Source: Nonomuraea fuscirosea
GTDB lineage: Bacteria; Actinomycetota; Actinomycetes; Streptosporangiales; Streptosporangiaceae
DNA length: 64,000 nt
Assembly (NCBI RefSeq): GCF_003001935.1
Contig: NZ_PVNG01000001.1
Coordinates: 186,001-250,000 of the forward strand
Direction: 5' to 3'
Shown here in pieces: positions 36,254-44,745 of the stretch. The first letter of the stretch is position 1. Every line of letters begins with the position of its first letter. The notes under the pieces are model-generated. The model searched no databases. It had not been told where the DNA came from and saw only the letters and a list, made by a program, of their open reading frames with translations. The translations under genes and the position numbers were made by a program.

Positions 36254-37378
36254 ATGGCGACACGTCCGGAGACCGCGAAGAAGCTCCTGCTGTACTGGAT
36301 GGACGCCTCGATGGCGTTGGTGTTCCTCATGTACACGACCTGGAGCGTCCTGGCGACCGTCCAGGGAGAGCTGCCGCCGCTGAGGACGGCGTTCGCCATC
36401 CTCCTGCTGGCCGGCTTCTTCGCCCTCTTCCCCCTCCTGATGCGGCGGGCCTTCGAGCACCGGCCCAAGCCGTCGCCGTTGCTGCTGGTCAGTGCGGCGT
36501 GCGCGTTCGGCCTGGTGCCGCTGCTGCCGCACACGGGCGACATGACGACGACGTGGGTGGACGTGCCGCTGCTGTGGGTGACGCTGGCCGCGCTCTATCT
36601 GCGGCCGTGGCCGACGGCGCTGCTCGCGGTGACCGTGGTCCTGCTCATGTCCTCCTACGTCGCGCAGAGCCGGCAGGCGTGGCCGGGCGTGCTGGCCGTC
36701 GAGGTCTTCAACTGCACGATCATGGTCCTCGGCATGCTGGTGTGGCGCTGGCTCTGGTGGGTGATCAGGGACGCGCACAAGAGCCGGGAGGCCAGGGCCA
36801 GGCTGGCCGTGGCCGAAGAGCGGCTGCGCTTCGCCCGTGACCTGCACGACCTGCTCGGGCGCAGCCTGTCGGTCATCACGCTGAAGAGCGAACTGGCCGC
36901 CAAGCTCGCCACCAAGGACGCCGCCGAGGCTGTCGACCGCGCCGCGGCCGAGATGGCCATGGTGCGCAGGCTGGCCGGCCGGTCGCTGTTCGAGGTGCAG
37001 CAGGCGGTGCACGACTACCAGACGCTCGACCTGGAGGAGGAGCTCGCGAGCGTGCGCACCGCGCTGGAGGCGGCGGGCGCGAGCTGCGTGATCGAGACCC
37101 GGCTCGACGACCTGTCGCCGGACGCCAGGACGCTGCTGGCGTGGGCGGTGCGCGAGGGCGGCACGAACGTCCTCAAGCACAGCGCGGCCACGCGGTGCGC
37201 GATCAGGATCGACGGAGGCGTGCTGGAGATGGTCAACGACGGAGTGGGGGAGCGGCCCGCCACGCCCGGCAACGGCCTGCGCGGCCTGTCCGAGCGGCTG
37301 GTCACGGCCGGCGGCTCGTTCTCCGCCGAACCCACGCGGGACGGGGAGTTCCTGCTGCGCGCGGCGGTGCCGGCGTGA
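36254..37378 (+). CDS. Two-component sensor histidine kinase (HisKA_3 type)
   Basis: A 374-residue membrane kinase. About five hydrophobic segments fill residues 12-170, with no large outside domain. A linker EARARLAVAEERLRF leads to the phosphoacceptor H-box ARDLHDLLG (His198). The ATP-binding part has the N-box REGGTNVLKHS (Asn305) and GNGLRGLSER (339-348). This is the DesK/NarL-type architecture. The next gene is a paralogue overlapping by four bases (GTGA), and a response regulator completes the operon. GTG 36251 is an alternative start with the same SD (GGGGGAGGG). The signal is unknown. Confidence 0.9.
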   Translation: MATRPETAKKLLLYWMDASMALVFLMYTTWSVLATVQGELPPLRTAFAILLLAGFFALFPLLMRRAFEHRPKPSPLLLVSAACAFGLVPLLPHTGDMTTTWVDVPLLWVTLAALYLRPWPTALLAVTVVLLMSSYVAQSRQAWPGVLAVEVFNCTIMVLGMLVWRWLWWVIRDAHKSREARARLAVAEERLRFARDLHDLLGRSLSVITLKSELAAKLATKDAAEAVDRAAAEMAMVRRLAGRSLFEVQQAVHDYQTLDLEEELASVRTALEAAGASCVIETRLDDLSPDARTLLAWAVREGGTNVLKHSAATRCAIRIDGGVLEMVNDGVGERPATPGNGLRGLSERLVTAGGSFSAEPTRDGEFLLRAAVPA

Positions 37379-38487
37379 AGGCGTGGGACCGGATCAGGAA
37401 CCCGTCCAAGCTGACCAGGGTCCGCTGGCTGATCGTCTACTGCACGGACGTCATCCTGATCTTCCCCCTGGTCGGCTACTACGGCTTCTACCTCAACTGG
37501 CAGCAGGGCACGCCGCCGCTCGCGGTGCTGGCCGGCGTCGCCGTGCTGCTCGCCTTCAACGTGCTCAGCACCCGGCCGTTCCGGGTCGCGGTGCAGGGCG
37601 GCAGGCGGCCCACCGCCGTGCTGGCGGTCAGCGGGGTGCTCGCGCTGGTGCTGCTGACCGTCTTCGCGCAGATCTGGGCGATCCCCACCTGGGTGGCGCT
37701 GCTCGCGCCCTTCGTCCGCAAGCGCGTGACCCTCGTCGTGGCGCTCGCCTCGATCGCGGTGGCCAACCTGTTCGTGTGGTGGATCGGCGGGTGGATCATC
37801 TCCCTGCTGATGCTGGTCCAGGCCGTGCTCACCGCGATCTGCCTGGCCGTGGTGTGGGCCAACCTGGCGCTCTGGCGCCTGACCACCGAGGCGCACGAGG
37901 GTGAGGAGGCGCTGGCCAGGCTGGCGGTCTCGGAGGAGCGGCTGCGCTTCGCCCGCGACCTGAACGACCTGCTCGGCCAGAGCCTCACCGACGTCGCCCA
38001 GCGGACCGAGCGGGCGGAAAGGGCGCTCGCCACCGACCGCGAGGCGGCCGCGGCCGAGATGTTCGAGGTGCGCGACCTGGCCAGGCGGTCCCTGCGCGAG
38101 GTGCGCGCCGTCGTGCAGAACTACCGGGCCATCGACCTGGACGAGGTCCTGGCCAGCGTACGCGCGGTGCTGGAGGCGGCCGACGTGCGCTGCACCGTGC
38201 GCGCCGACACCGGCGAACTGCCGCCGGAGACGCGGACGCTGCTGGCCACCGTCGTCCGCGAGGGCGTGACCAACGTCCTCAAGCACAGCAGGGCAGAACG
38301 CTGCACGATCACGATCGAGGATGGGGTGCTGGAGATGTCGAACGACGGCGTGAGCGGGCCCGCGGGCGAACACGCGCCCAACGGCCTGGCCGGGCTGGCG
38401 CAGCGGATACGCGCGGCGGGCGGCACCCTGGAGGCCGAGCCGACCGCGGACGGCCGCTACCGGCTCAGGGCGGCGGTGCCGGCATGA
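37375..38487 (+). CDS. Histidine-kinase paralogue with Asn at the phosphoacceptor site
   Basis: A 370-residue paralogue of the kinase before it, with similar membrane segments (residues 18-165) and linker. The H-box reads ARDLNDLLG: codon AAC (37963-37965) puts Asn197 where the phosphoacceptor His should be. The N-box VREGVTNVLKHS (Asn300) and NGLAGLAQR are kept, so ATP binding may remain. It therefore probably cannot be phosphorylated itself but might phosphorylate or regulate the true kinase in a heterodimer; that is inference. GTG start overlaps the upstream TGA by 4 bases, and the response regulator start overlaps its own TGA by 4 bases. Confidence 0.88.
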   Translation: MKAWDRIRNPSKLTRVRWLIVYCTDVILIFPLVGYYGFYLNWQQGTPPLAVLAGVAVLLAFNVLSTRPFRVAVQGGRRPTAVLAVSGVLALVLLTVFAQIWAIPTWVALLAPFVRKRVTLVVALASIAVANLFVWWIGGWIISLLMLVQAVLTAICLAVVWANLALWRLTTEAHEGEEALARLAVSEERLRFARDLNDLLGQSLTDVAQRTERAERALATDREAAAAEMFEVRDLARRSLREVRAVVQNYRAIDLDEVLASVRAVLEAADVRCTVRADTGELPPETRTLLATVVREGVTNVLKHSRAERCTITIEDGVLEMSNDGVSGPAGEHAPNGLAGLAQRIRAAGGTLEAEPTADGRYRLRAAVPA

Positions 38488-39083
38488 TCACGCGCGTGCT
38501 GCTGGCCGACGACGAGCACCTGATCCGCGGGGCCATCGCCGCCCTGCTCGACCTGGAGGACGGCATCGAGGTCGTGGCCCAGGTGGGCCGGGGCGACGAG
38601 GTCGTGGCCGCCGTCGCGGAACACCGGCCCGACGTGGCCGTGCTCGACATCGAGATGCCGGGCATGGACGGGCTCAGCGCGGCCGAGCGGATCAGCTCCC
38701 AGTGCAAGATTGTCATCCTGACGAGCCTGGGCCGTCCCGGTTATCTGCGCCGGGCCATGGCGGCGGGCGTCAGCGGCTTCCTCGGCAAGGACGCCTCGGC
38801 GGAGGAGCTGGCGATGGCCATCCGCAAGGTCCAGGCGGGCGGCCGCTACCTGGACGCGGAGCTGGCCGCCGCCGCGATGGCGGCCGGCGACAGCCCGCTG
38901 ACCGAGCGCGAGCGCGACGCGCTGCGCCTGGCCGGCGACGGGGCCGCGATCTCCAGGATCGCCGCCGAGCTGCACCTGACCGAGGGCACCGTGCGCAACT
39001 ACCTGTCCAGCGCCATGACCAAGCTCAACGCCCAGAACCGGCTGGAGGCCATTCGCACGGCCCAGCGCATGGGCTGGCTCTGA
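38484..39083 (+). CDS. NarL/LuxR-family response regulator
   Basis: A 199-residue DNA-binding regulator. The receiver domain has acidic pocket ADDEH (near 8-12), phosphoacceptor Asp55 in VAVLDIEMPGMDG, Thr in ILTSLG and Lys in FLGKDAS. The C-terminal LuxR-type helix-turn-helix is LTERERDALRLAGDGAAIS and RIAAELHLTEGTVRNYLSSA. It is the output partner of the two kinases upstream, with an ATGA overlap. Regulated genes are not known; a nearby ABC exporter is absent, unlike many DesKR-like sets. Confidence 0.93.
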   Translation: MITRVLLADDEHLIRGAIAALLDLEDGIEVVAQVGRGDEVVAAVAEHRPDVAVLDIEMPGMDGLSAAERISSQCKIVILTSLGRPGYLRRAMAAGVSGFLGKDASAEELAMAIRKVQAGGRYLDAELAAAAMAAGDSPLTERERDALRLAGDGAAISRIAAELHLTEGTVRNYLSSAMTKLNAQNRLEAIRTAQRMGWL

Positions 39084-39348
39084 CGTCCTCTCCAGCTCAC
39101 CGCGGGCGCGGCGCCGGCCGCCGCGCTCATGGCGGTGACCGGGCCGGCCCAGGCCACCACCAACGTGAGCGTGCCGGGCGGGGTGCCGCAGATCGTCTCG
39201 GGCGCCGCGTCCGACGGCATCTCGGTCGCGCAGGCAGGGCACCGGCTGATCGTCCAGAACAACGGGGACGTGGTCGTGCCGGCCGCTCCCTGCGTGGCGG
39301 TCAGCAAGAACCAGTCGGTCTGCCCGGCCGCCGGCGTCACCCTCATCG
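39084..39348 (+). pseudogene. Truncated secreted protein fragment (signal peptide plus N-terminal domain)
   Basis: After the response regulator stop a frame reads LTAGAAPAAALMAVTGPAQA, the end of a signal peptide whose start codon and basic N-region are missing. It continues TTNVSVPGGVPQIVSG, then CVAVSKNQSVCPAAGVTLID, which resembles the N-terminal part of actinomycete hemolysin-type calcium-binding exoproteins. It then loses homology and runs into the carbonic anhydrase. I read it as a decayed remnant; ATG 39129 could start a short product but would lack a full signal peptide. Confidence 0.4.
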
Positions 39349-39380
39349 ATGAGGCACCCCGGCGATCAAGGCCCTATTTG

Positions 39381-39393
39381 GTATACGGCATAC
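39381..39393. promoter_or_regulatory. GTATAC-type palindrome in the carbonic anhydrase promoter
   Basis: GTATACGGCATAC is an imperfect palindrome 8 bases before the carbonic anhydrase ATG. CATACT at 39389-39394 is a plausible -10 that would place transcription start at or near the ATG, so leaderless transcription is possible. GntR-family repressors often bind GTATAC-like sites, but no such gene is adjacent. Confidence 0.3.
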
Positions 39394-39401
39394 TGGATCC
39401 C

Positions 39402-40094
39402 ATGTCTGAGAAGATCGTTGACCGCCGGGCAGTACTGCTCGCCGCTGGACTGGTCGCCGGAGGGGTCCTGTTAGACGGCGGGCCGGCGCGCGGCCTCGCA
39501 CGACCCTCCGCGCGCCGGCCCGCCACCCCCGACGAGGCGTGGGCGAAGCTGCGCGAGGGCAACCGCCGCTGGGCCGCCGACGCCTCCACCCACCCCCACC
39601 AGGACCTCGGCCGGCGCGCGGAGGCCGCCAGGAAGCAGGAACCGTACGCGGTGGTCGTCTCCTGCATCGACTCCCGCGTCCCCCCGGAGATCGTCTTCGA
39701 CGTGGGGATCGGTGACATCCTCACCGTACGCAGCGCCGCCCAGACCATCGACCCCCTCGTCGCCGGCGCCGTCGAGTACGGCCCCGCCGAACTGGACACG
39801 CCTCTGATCATGGTGCTCGGCCACCAGCGCTGCGGCGCGGTCACCGCCGCCGCCCATGCCCTCAAGAAGGGCGCCAAGCTTCCCGGCCACCTGCAACGCA
39901 TCGTCGACGACCTGCGACCGGCCTATGAGCGCGCCCGCGGAGACGTGGACCGGATGATCCGGATCAACACCACCATGGTCGTGGCCGACCTCAAGGCCGG
40001 CGAACTGCTCGCCCCGCGCGTCGCCCGCCGGAAACTCAAGATCGTGGGCGGGTACTACTCGCTCGACACCGGCAAGGTCACCCGGTTGGTGTGA
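39402..40094 (+). CDS. Beta-class carbonic anhydrase, exported
   Basis: A 230-residue zinc enzyme for CO2/bicarbonate interconversion. Zinc ligands are Cys88 in VVSCIDSRVPPE (with Asp90 and Arg92), His141 and Cys144 in VLGHQRCGAV. The N-terminus has a twin-arginine-like start, VDRRAVLLAAGLVAGGVLL (Arg8-Arg9), suggesting export of the folded, metal-loaded enzyme. Leu24 is encoded by TTA (39471-39473), the bldA codon, so it may be expressed late in development. The start at ATG 39402 was chosen; an upstream frame belongs to a decayed gene. Confidence 0.87.
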   Translation: MSEKIVDRRAVLLAAGLVAGGVLLDGGPARGLARPSARRPATPDEAWAKLREGNRRWAADASTHPHQDLGRRAEAARKQEPYAVVVSCIDSRVPPEIVFDVGIGDILTVRSAAQTIDPLVAGAVEYGPAELDTPLIMVLGHQRCGAVTAAAHALKKGAKLPGHLQRIVDDLRPAYERARGDVDRMIRINTTMVVADLKAGELLAPRVARRKLKIVGGYYSLDTGKVTRLV

Positions 40095-40149
40095 CCGCCT
40101 CGCCGCAGCCGGCCGCCGCCCGTGGAAAGTCCCGCGGGCGGCGGTGTGG

Positions 40150-40614
40150 TCAGCAGCCGACGGAGGCGGACCCGGTGCTGGCCTTGTAGGAGCACGAGTC
40201 GACGAGCCTGCCCTTGGGGTCGCGGACGTAGGCGGTGTCCTGGTCGTTGTTCCACACGTACCGGTCGCGGTTCCAGTGCACGATGCGGCCGCCCGGGCCG
40301 CTCCCGTCCGTGCCCCGGCCGGAGCGGAGGGTGATCCGCTTCCTGGCCTTCAGAACGACGCCGGCCATGAACGTGTAGGTGGAACCCGTCTTGTCCCGCA
40401 CGCTCCACCCCTTGAGCTTCAGTGTCCTCTTGGTGGTGTTGAGCAGGGTGACGTACTCGGCGTTCAGCGAGCCGGTGGAGCGGCTGTCGGCCCCCGGGGA
40501 GTCGTAGAAGATCTCAGCGATCTTCAGGCGGGGGGCCGCGGCCTGGGCGGGCGCGGCGCCGAGCGTCGCCATCGCCACGAGCGTGGCGACGGCTGTGGGG
40601 ACAAGTCTCACCAT
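40150..40614 (-). CDS. Secreted lamin-tail-domain (LTD) protein
   Basis: A 154-residue exported protein. The signal peptide is MVRLVPTAVATLVAMATLGAA, cut near AQA. The mature part is a single immunoglobulin-like lamin tail domain: LKIAEIFYDSPGADSRS, LNAEYVTLLNTTKRTLKLKGWSVRDKTG, TFMAGVVLKARKRITLRSG, and VWNNDQDTAYVRDPKGRLVDSCSYKA. Such proteins are common actinomycete cell-surface proteins, often with nucleases, but no enzyme domain is present here. ATG 40614 has AAAGGA 6 bases upstream; the longer open frame has no signal peptide. Confidence 0.78.
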   Translation of the reverse strand: MVRLVPTAVATLVAMATLGAAPAQAAAPRLKIAEIFYDSPGADSRSTGSLNAEYVTLLNTTKRTLKLKGWSVRDKTGSTYTFMAGVVLKARKRITLRSGRGTDGSGPGGRIVHWNRDRYVWNNDQDTAYVRDPKGRLVDSCSYKASTGSASVGC

Positions 40615-40787
40615 TGAGTCCTTTCTGGCGAATGTGACAGGAGTAGGACGGCGGACCCCCGCGCGCGGTTGGCAAGATCGCCGAGAGTTGAACCGGTCAA
40701 TCGGGCCGTTCCGCATCGTGCCTGTACAGAGGGGATCCCGGCCGGTGAGAGCGTTTGCGGGAGCACGTCTCGAAAACGTCACGGCTC

Positions 40788-40817
40788 TTGACGGCGTGGT
40801 CACGGGGAATTTACGTT
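40788..40817 (+). promoter_or_regulatory. Candidate sigma-70-type promoter in the region before the Opp-type operon
   Basis: TTGACG (40788-40793) and TACGTT (40812-40817) are separated by 18 bases, a good -35/-10 pair reading toward the substrate-binding gene. The CebR-type operator lies about 85 bases downstream. The remaining parts of 40615-40999 hold no gene I can support. Confidence 0.35.
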
Positions 40818-40901
40818 CGCGGTACTTATCCGGTTCAGCGGATTCCTAAGTCCTCATCCATCGACCGAGAAATGATCGCTCACCGGCTTTCGCCTCAGCC
40901 T

Positions 40902-40915
40902 TGGGAGCGCTCCCA
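40902..40915. promoter_or_regulatory. CebR/CelR-type operator
   Basis: TGGGAGCGCTCCCA is a perfect 14-base palindrome and is exactly the known binding sequence of LacI-family CebR (Streptomyces) and CelR (Thermobifida), released by cellobiose or cello-oligosaccharides. It is 84 bases before the ATG of the ABC substrate-binding gene. It supports a cellulose-product role for the operon; no glycoside hydrolase is in the window. Confidence 0.78.
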
Positions 40916-40999
40916 GAGCGGCCGGCGGAGGTCGTCCCATCGGGGTGTCTAGCCAGACGTGCGAACCTTCGCGCCGTGCGCGGAGGAAGGAGAGAAGCG

Positions 41000-42754
41000 A
41001 TGCGTAACCGGGCTCGGATCTTGATTCCGCTCGTGGCGGCGGGCCTGCTCGCCGCGGGCTGCACCGGCGGCGGATCCACGCCGACCCCGCCGGCCTCCCA
41101 GCCGCAGAGCAGCCAGGGCGCGGTGACCAACCCCGACCAGCTGCCGCGCAACGAGACGCTCTACACCACGGGCACGCAGTGGGGGCCGCCGCCCAACTTC
41201 AACCCCATCAGGGAATGGGACTCGGCCGTCGGCACCAAGGGCCTGGTGTACGAGACGCTGTTCCACTACGACACCACCGCGGCCAAGCTGAGCCCGTGGC
41301 TGGCGGCAAGCGGCGCCTGGACCGACGACACCACGTACGAGGTCAAGCTCCGCCCGGGCATCAAGTGGTCCGACGGCCAGCCCTTCACCGCCAAGGACGT
41401 CGCCTTCTCCTTCGAGCTCGGCAAGATGGAGACGATCCCGTACCACCACCTGTGGAACTGGCTGAAGTCGGTCGAGGCCACCGACGATCAGACGGTGAAG
41501 TTCACCTTCTCCACGGCGAACTACCAGCAGTGGGACTTCATGCTCTACAGCCGCTCCATCGTCCCCGAGCACATCTGGAAGGGCCGCTCGGAGAAGGAGG
41601 TGCTCGACGGCACCAACGAGAACCCGGTGGGCACGGGCTCGTACAAGTTCCTCAGCAAGGATCAGGACCGCGTGGTGCTGCAGCGGCGCGACGACTGGTG
41701 GGGCAAGACGACGCTCGGCATGGAGCCCAAGCCGCGCTACATCGTCGACATCGCCACCCCGAGCAACGAGGTCGCGATGGGCATGCTGCTGCAGAAGGGG
41801 CTCGACCTCAGCAACAACTTCCTGCCAGGCGTGGCCAACCTGGTGCAGGGCAACTTCGGGCTGACCACGTACTACAACGAGCCGCCTTACATGCTCTCGG
41901 CCAACACCGCCTGGCTGGTGCCCAACACCACCAAGAAGCCGATGGACGACCCGGCCTTCCGTAAGGCGCTGGCCGCGTCCGTGGACGTCAAGAAGATCGT
42001 CGAAGGCGTGTACGGCAACCTGGTCAAGGCGGCCAGCCCGACCGGCCTGCTGCCCCAGTGGGACAAGTACGTGGACCAGAGCGTGGTCTCCTCGTCCGGC
42101 TTCACCTTCGACGCGGCCAAGGCCAAGAAGCTGCTGGCGGAGGCGGGCTACAAGGACGGCGACGGCGACGGGTACGTCGAGAACAAGGACGGCTCCAAGA
42201 TCAGCCTGAGCCTCATCGTCCCGTCGGGCTGGACCGACTGGATGGAGTCGGCCCGGTCGATCTCCGCAAGCGCCAAGACCGTCGGCATCCAGATCACGCC
42301 CGACTTCCCCGACTTCAACGCCCTGGTCGAGCGGCGTGCCAAGGGCGACTTCGACCTGCTGATCAACAACGAGCGGCAGCTGTCGAACTCCCCGTACACC
42401 TACTACGAGTACATGTTCCAGCTGCCGATCCAGAAGCAGCAGAACACGGTCAACTTCGCCCGCTACGAGAACAAGAAGGCGTGGGACCTCGTCGAGCAGC
42501 TCGACCAGGTCAAGACCGACGACACCGCCGGCATGCAGAAGATCATCTCGGAACTGCAGCAGATCCACCTCGACGACATGCCGATCATCCCGCTCTGGTA
42601 CAACGGCCTGTGGGCCCAGTCCAGCACCAGCGTGTGGAAGAACTGGCCGTCCGCCGAAGGCGGCGCGCCCAAGACCGGTGCCGTGATGTGGCGCAACTGG
42701 CTGGAACTGGGCGGATTCGAGACGCTCACCCAGCTGCAGCCCTCCGGCTCGTGA
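41000..42754 (+). CDS. ABC transporter substrate-binding lipoprotein, family 5 (Opp/Dpp type)
   Basis: A 584-residue exported lipoprotein. The signal is MRNRARILIPLVAAGLLAAG with Cys21 as the lipid site in LAAGC. A Ser/Pro spacer precedes the SBP_bac_5 domain: GLVYETLFHYDTTAAKLSPW, YEVKLRPGIKWSDGQPFTAKDVAFSFEL, NPVGTGSYKF, and DPAFRKALAASVDVKKIVEG. Aromatic-rich loops (YYEYMFQLP) and the upstream CebR-type box favour an oligosaccharide (cello-oligosaccharide) ligand over a peptide; this is inference. ATG 41000 has GGAGAG upstream. A large stem-loop lies between it and the permease genes. Confidence 0.9.
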   Translation: MRNRARILIPLVAAGLLAAGCTGGGSTPTPPASQPQSSQGAVTNPDQLPRNETLYTTGTQWGPPPNFNPIREWDSAVGTKGLVYETLFHYDTTAAKLSPWLAASGAWTDDTTYEVKLRPGIKWSDGQPFTAKDVAFSFELGKMETIPYHHLWNWLKSVEATDDQTVKFTFSTANYQQWDFMLYSRSIVPEHIWKGRSEKEVLDGTNENPVGTGSYKFLSKDQDRVVLQRRDDWWGKTTLGMEPKPRYIVDIATPSNEVAMGMLLQKGLDLSNNFLPGVANLVQGNFGLTTYYNEPPYMLSANTAWLVPNTTKKPMDDPAFRKALAASVDVKKIVEGVYGNLVKAASPTGLLPQWDKYVDQSVVSSSGFTFDAAKAKKLLAEAGYKDGDGDGYVENKDGSKISLSLIVPSGWTDWMESARSISASAKTVGIQITPDFPDFNALVERRAKGDFDLLINNERQLSNSPYTYYEYMFQLPIQKQQNTVNFARYENKKAWDLVEQLDQVKTDDTAGMQKIISELQQIHLDDMPIIPLWYNGLWAQSSTSVWKNWPSAEGGAPKTGAVMWRNWLELGGFETLTQLQPSGS

Positions 42755-42777
42755 CGACCTGACCGGACGAACCCTCC

Positions 42778-42848
42778 GGCCCTCCGCCCCTGGCCCGCCA
42801 CTGGGACCCGCCGCTGGGACCCGCCACTGGGACCCGGGGCGGAGGGCC
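42778..42848 (+). terminator. Intercistronic stem-loop with three 13-bp repeats in the loop
   Basis: GGCCCTCCGCCCC (42778-42790) pairs perfectly with GGGGCGGAGGGCC (42836-42848). The 45-base loop is made of three tandem 13-bp units, CCGCCACTGGGAC at 42795 and near copies at 42808 and 42821. It is 23 bases after the substrate-binding-protein stop and just before the permease gene. Such structures commonly lower read-through and protect the upstream message, giving more binding protein than permease. Confidence 0.72.
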
Positions 42849-42868
42849 CCTCCCGGAGACAGAGACAC

Positions 42869-43864
42869 GTGCGTCGTTATTTCGGTAGAAAACTCCTCAT
42901 CTATGGGCTGACCTTCTTCGTCGCCGTCACGGTCAACTGGATGATCCCGCGCTTCATGCCGGGCGACCCGATCGCCAGCATGGTCGCGCGGGCCAACGTC
43001 ACCAACGCGCAGGCCGTCGAGGCCATGCGGGCCTACTACAGCAACCTGTTCGGCCTGGACCAGCCGCTGTGGCAGCAGTACGTCAACTTCTGGGGCGCGC
43101 TCGCGCACGGGGACTTCGGGATCAGCATCTGGCTCTTCCCGACGCCGGTCACTGACGTGATCACTCAGGCGGTGCCGTACACGCTGGCGCTGATCATCCC
43201 CTCGGTGCTGCTGAGCTGGGTGGTGGGCAACCGGTTCGGCGCGTACGCCGCCCGCCGCAAGCTGCTCGACAACACCGTCCTGCCGGTGGGCTACGTGCTG
43301 ACGGCGATGCCGTACATGTGGCTGGCCGTGCTGCTGGCCTGGGGGTTCGGTGTGCTCCTCGGCTGGTTCCCGGTGGCCGGCGGCTACAGCTTCTCGATGC
43401 GGCCCAACTGGTCGTGGACGTTCGTGCTGGACCTGCTGCACCACTGGGCGCTGCCGTTCCTGTCGCTGTTCCTGGTGGCGCTGGGCGGCTGGGCCATCGG
43501 CATGCGGAACATGATCATCTATGAGCTGGAGTCGGACTACTCCAGCTACCTGTCCGCGCTCGGCGCGCCGAGCCGGCTCATCCGCAGGTACGCCTTCCGC
43601 AACGCCGTCCTGCCCCAGATCACCGGCCTGGCCCTGCAACTGGGCGTGCTGGTCGCGGGGGCGCTGGTCACCGAGATCGTCTTCGCCTATCCGGGTCTCG
43701 GCAGCCTGATCCTCAAGGCCATCCAGAACAAGGACTTCTTCCTGTTGCAGGGCACGTTCCTGTTCATCGTGCTCGGCGTGCTGATCGCCAACTTCATCAT
43801 CGACATCGTCTACGTCGTGGTCGATCCGCGGACCAGGGCGGGAATGGCGGGTGCGCAGGCATGA
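42869..43864 (+). CDS. ABC transporter permease 1 (DppB/OppB type)
   Basis: A 331-residue inner-membrane permease with six membrane helices. The N-terminus MRRYFGRKLLIYGLTFFVAV and the long region to residue 90 include MPGDPIASMVARANVT. The binding-protein-dependent transport signature is EAA-like: SRLIRRYAFRNAVLPQITGLALQLG near residue 232. It pairs with the DppC-type permease, whose ATG overlaps its stop by 4 bases (ATGA). GTG start 42869 with GGAG about 10 bases upstream. It follows a stem-loop. Confidence 0.9.
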   Translation: MRRYFGRKLLIYGLTFFVAVTVNWMIPRFMPGDPIASMVARANVTNAQAVEAMRAYYSNLFGLDQPLWQQYVNFWGALAHGDFGISIWLFPTPVTDVITQAVPYTLALIIPSVLLSWVVGNRFGAYAARRKLLDNTVLPVGYVLTAMPYMWLAVLLAWGFGVLLGWFPVAGGYSFSMRPNWSWTFVLDLLHHWALPFLSLFLVALGGWAIGMRNMIIYELESDYSSYLSALGAPSRLIRRYAFRNAVLPQITGLALQLGVLVAGALVTEIVFAYPGLGSLILKAIQNKDFFLLQGTFLFIVLGVLIANFIIDIVYVVVDPRTRAGMAGAQA

Positions 43865-44745
43865 CCACGATCCAGGAAGCCGCCCCGCGCGAGCCTGCGG
43901 GGGTGCGCCGCGAGGCGCTCTACTTCGCGGTGCGCAACGGCAAGCTGATGGCCGGGTTCGGGATCGTGCTCGTGCTGCTCCTGCTCGGCCTGTTCGGCCC
44001 GCTGCTGTTCGCGGGCGTGCCCAACGACTACGGCACCCGGCCGATGAGCCCGCCTTCGGGCGAGCACTGGTTCGGCACCACCACGTTCGGTCAGGACGTG
44101 TTCCTGCAGTTCGTGCACGGGCTGCGCAGCACGTTCGTGGTGGGCGTGATCGGCGGCGGCATCGCGGCGGTCATCGGCATGTTCGTCGGCTTCGTGGCCG
44201 GCTACCGCGGCGGGATCGTGGACGAGGTGCTCAACATGCTGACCAACGTCATCCTGGTCATCCCGACGCTGGCCGTGTTGCTGATCATCAACGCCTACCT
44301 GGGCATCCGCAGCGTGGCCGTGCAGGGCCTGTTCATCGGGCTGACGCAGTGGCCGTGGGCGGCGCGAGCGATCAGGGCGCAGACGTTCTCGCTGCGTACG
44401 CGCGAGTTCGTGGACCTGGCCAGGATGAGCGGCTCCGGCACCGGCAAGATCATTGCCAAGGAGATCGCGCCGAACATGAGCTCCTACCTGTTCATGACGT
44501 TCATCCTGCTGTTCGGCGGATCCGTGCTCATCGCCTCCTCGCTGGACTTCATCGGCCTCGGCCCCACCGAGGGGGTCTCGCTCGGCCTGATGTTGCAGAA
44601 CGCCAACCAGTGGAGCGCGCTCCAGCTCGGCATGTGGTGGTGGTTCGTGCCGCCGGGAGCGGCGATCACCGCCATCGTGGGCGCCCTGTACGTGGCCAAC
44701 GTCGGGCTCGACGAGGTCTTCAACCCGAAACTGAGGGAGACATGA
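43861..44745 (+). CDS. ABC transporter permease 2 (DppC/OppC type)
   Basis: A 294-residue permease. A short cytoplasmic N-terminus leads to a first helix (GIVLVLLLLGLFGPLLF), then GTTTFGQDVFLQFVHGLRSTFVVG, the typical Opp/Dpp C-type segment. The EAA loop is SLRTREFVDLARMSGSGTGKIIAKEIAPNMSS. The C-terminal LGMWWWFVPPGAAITAIVGALY closes the transmembrane core. Starts with the overlap ATGA and ends overlapping the next ATPase start by 4 bases. It forms the membrane channel with the preceding permease. Confidence 0.9.
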   Translation: MTTIQEAAPREPAGVRREALYFAVRNGKLMAGFGIVLVLLLLGLFGPLLFAGVPNDYGTRPMSPPSGEHWFGTTTFGQDVFLQFVHGLRSTFVVGVIGGGIAAVIGMFVGFVAGYRGGIVDEVLNMLTNVILVIPTLAVLLIINAYLGIRSVAVQGLFIGLTQWPWAARAIRAQTFSLRTREFVDLARMSGSGTGKIIAKEIAPNMSSYLFMTFILLFGGSVLIASSLDFIGLGPTEGVSLGLMLQNANQWSALQLGMWWWFVPPGAAITAIVGALYVANVGLDEVFNPKLRET

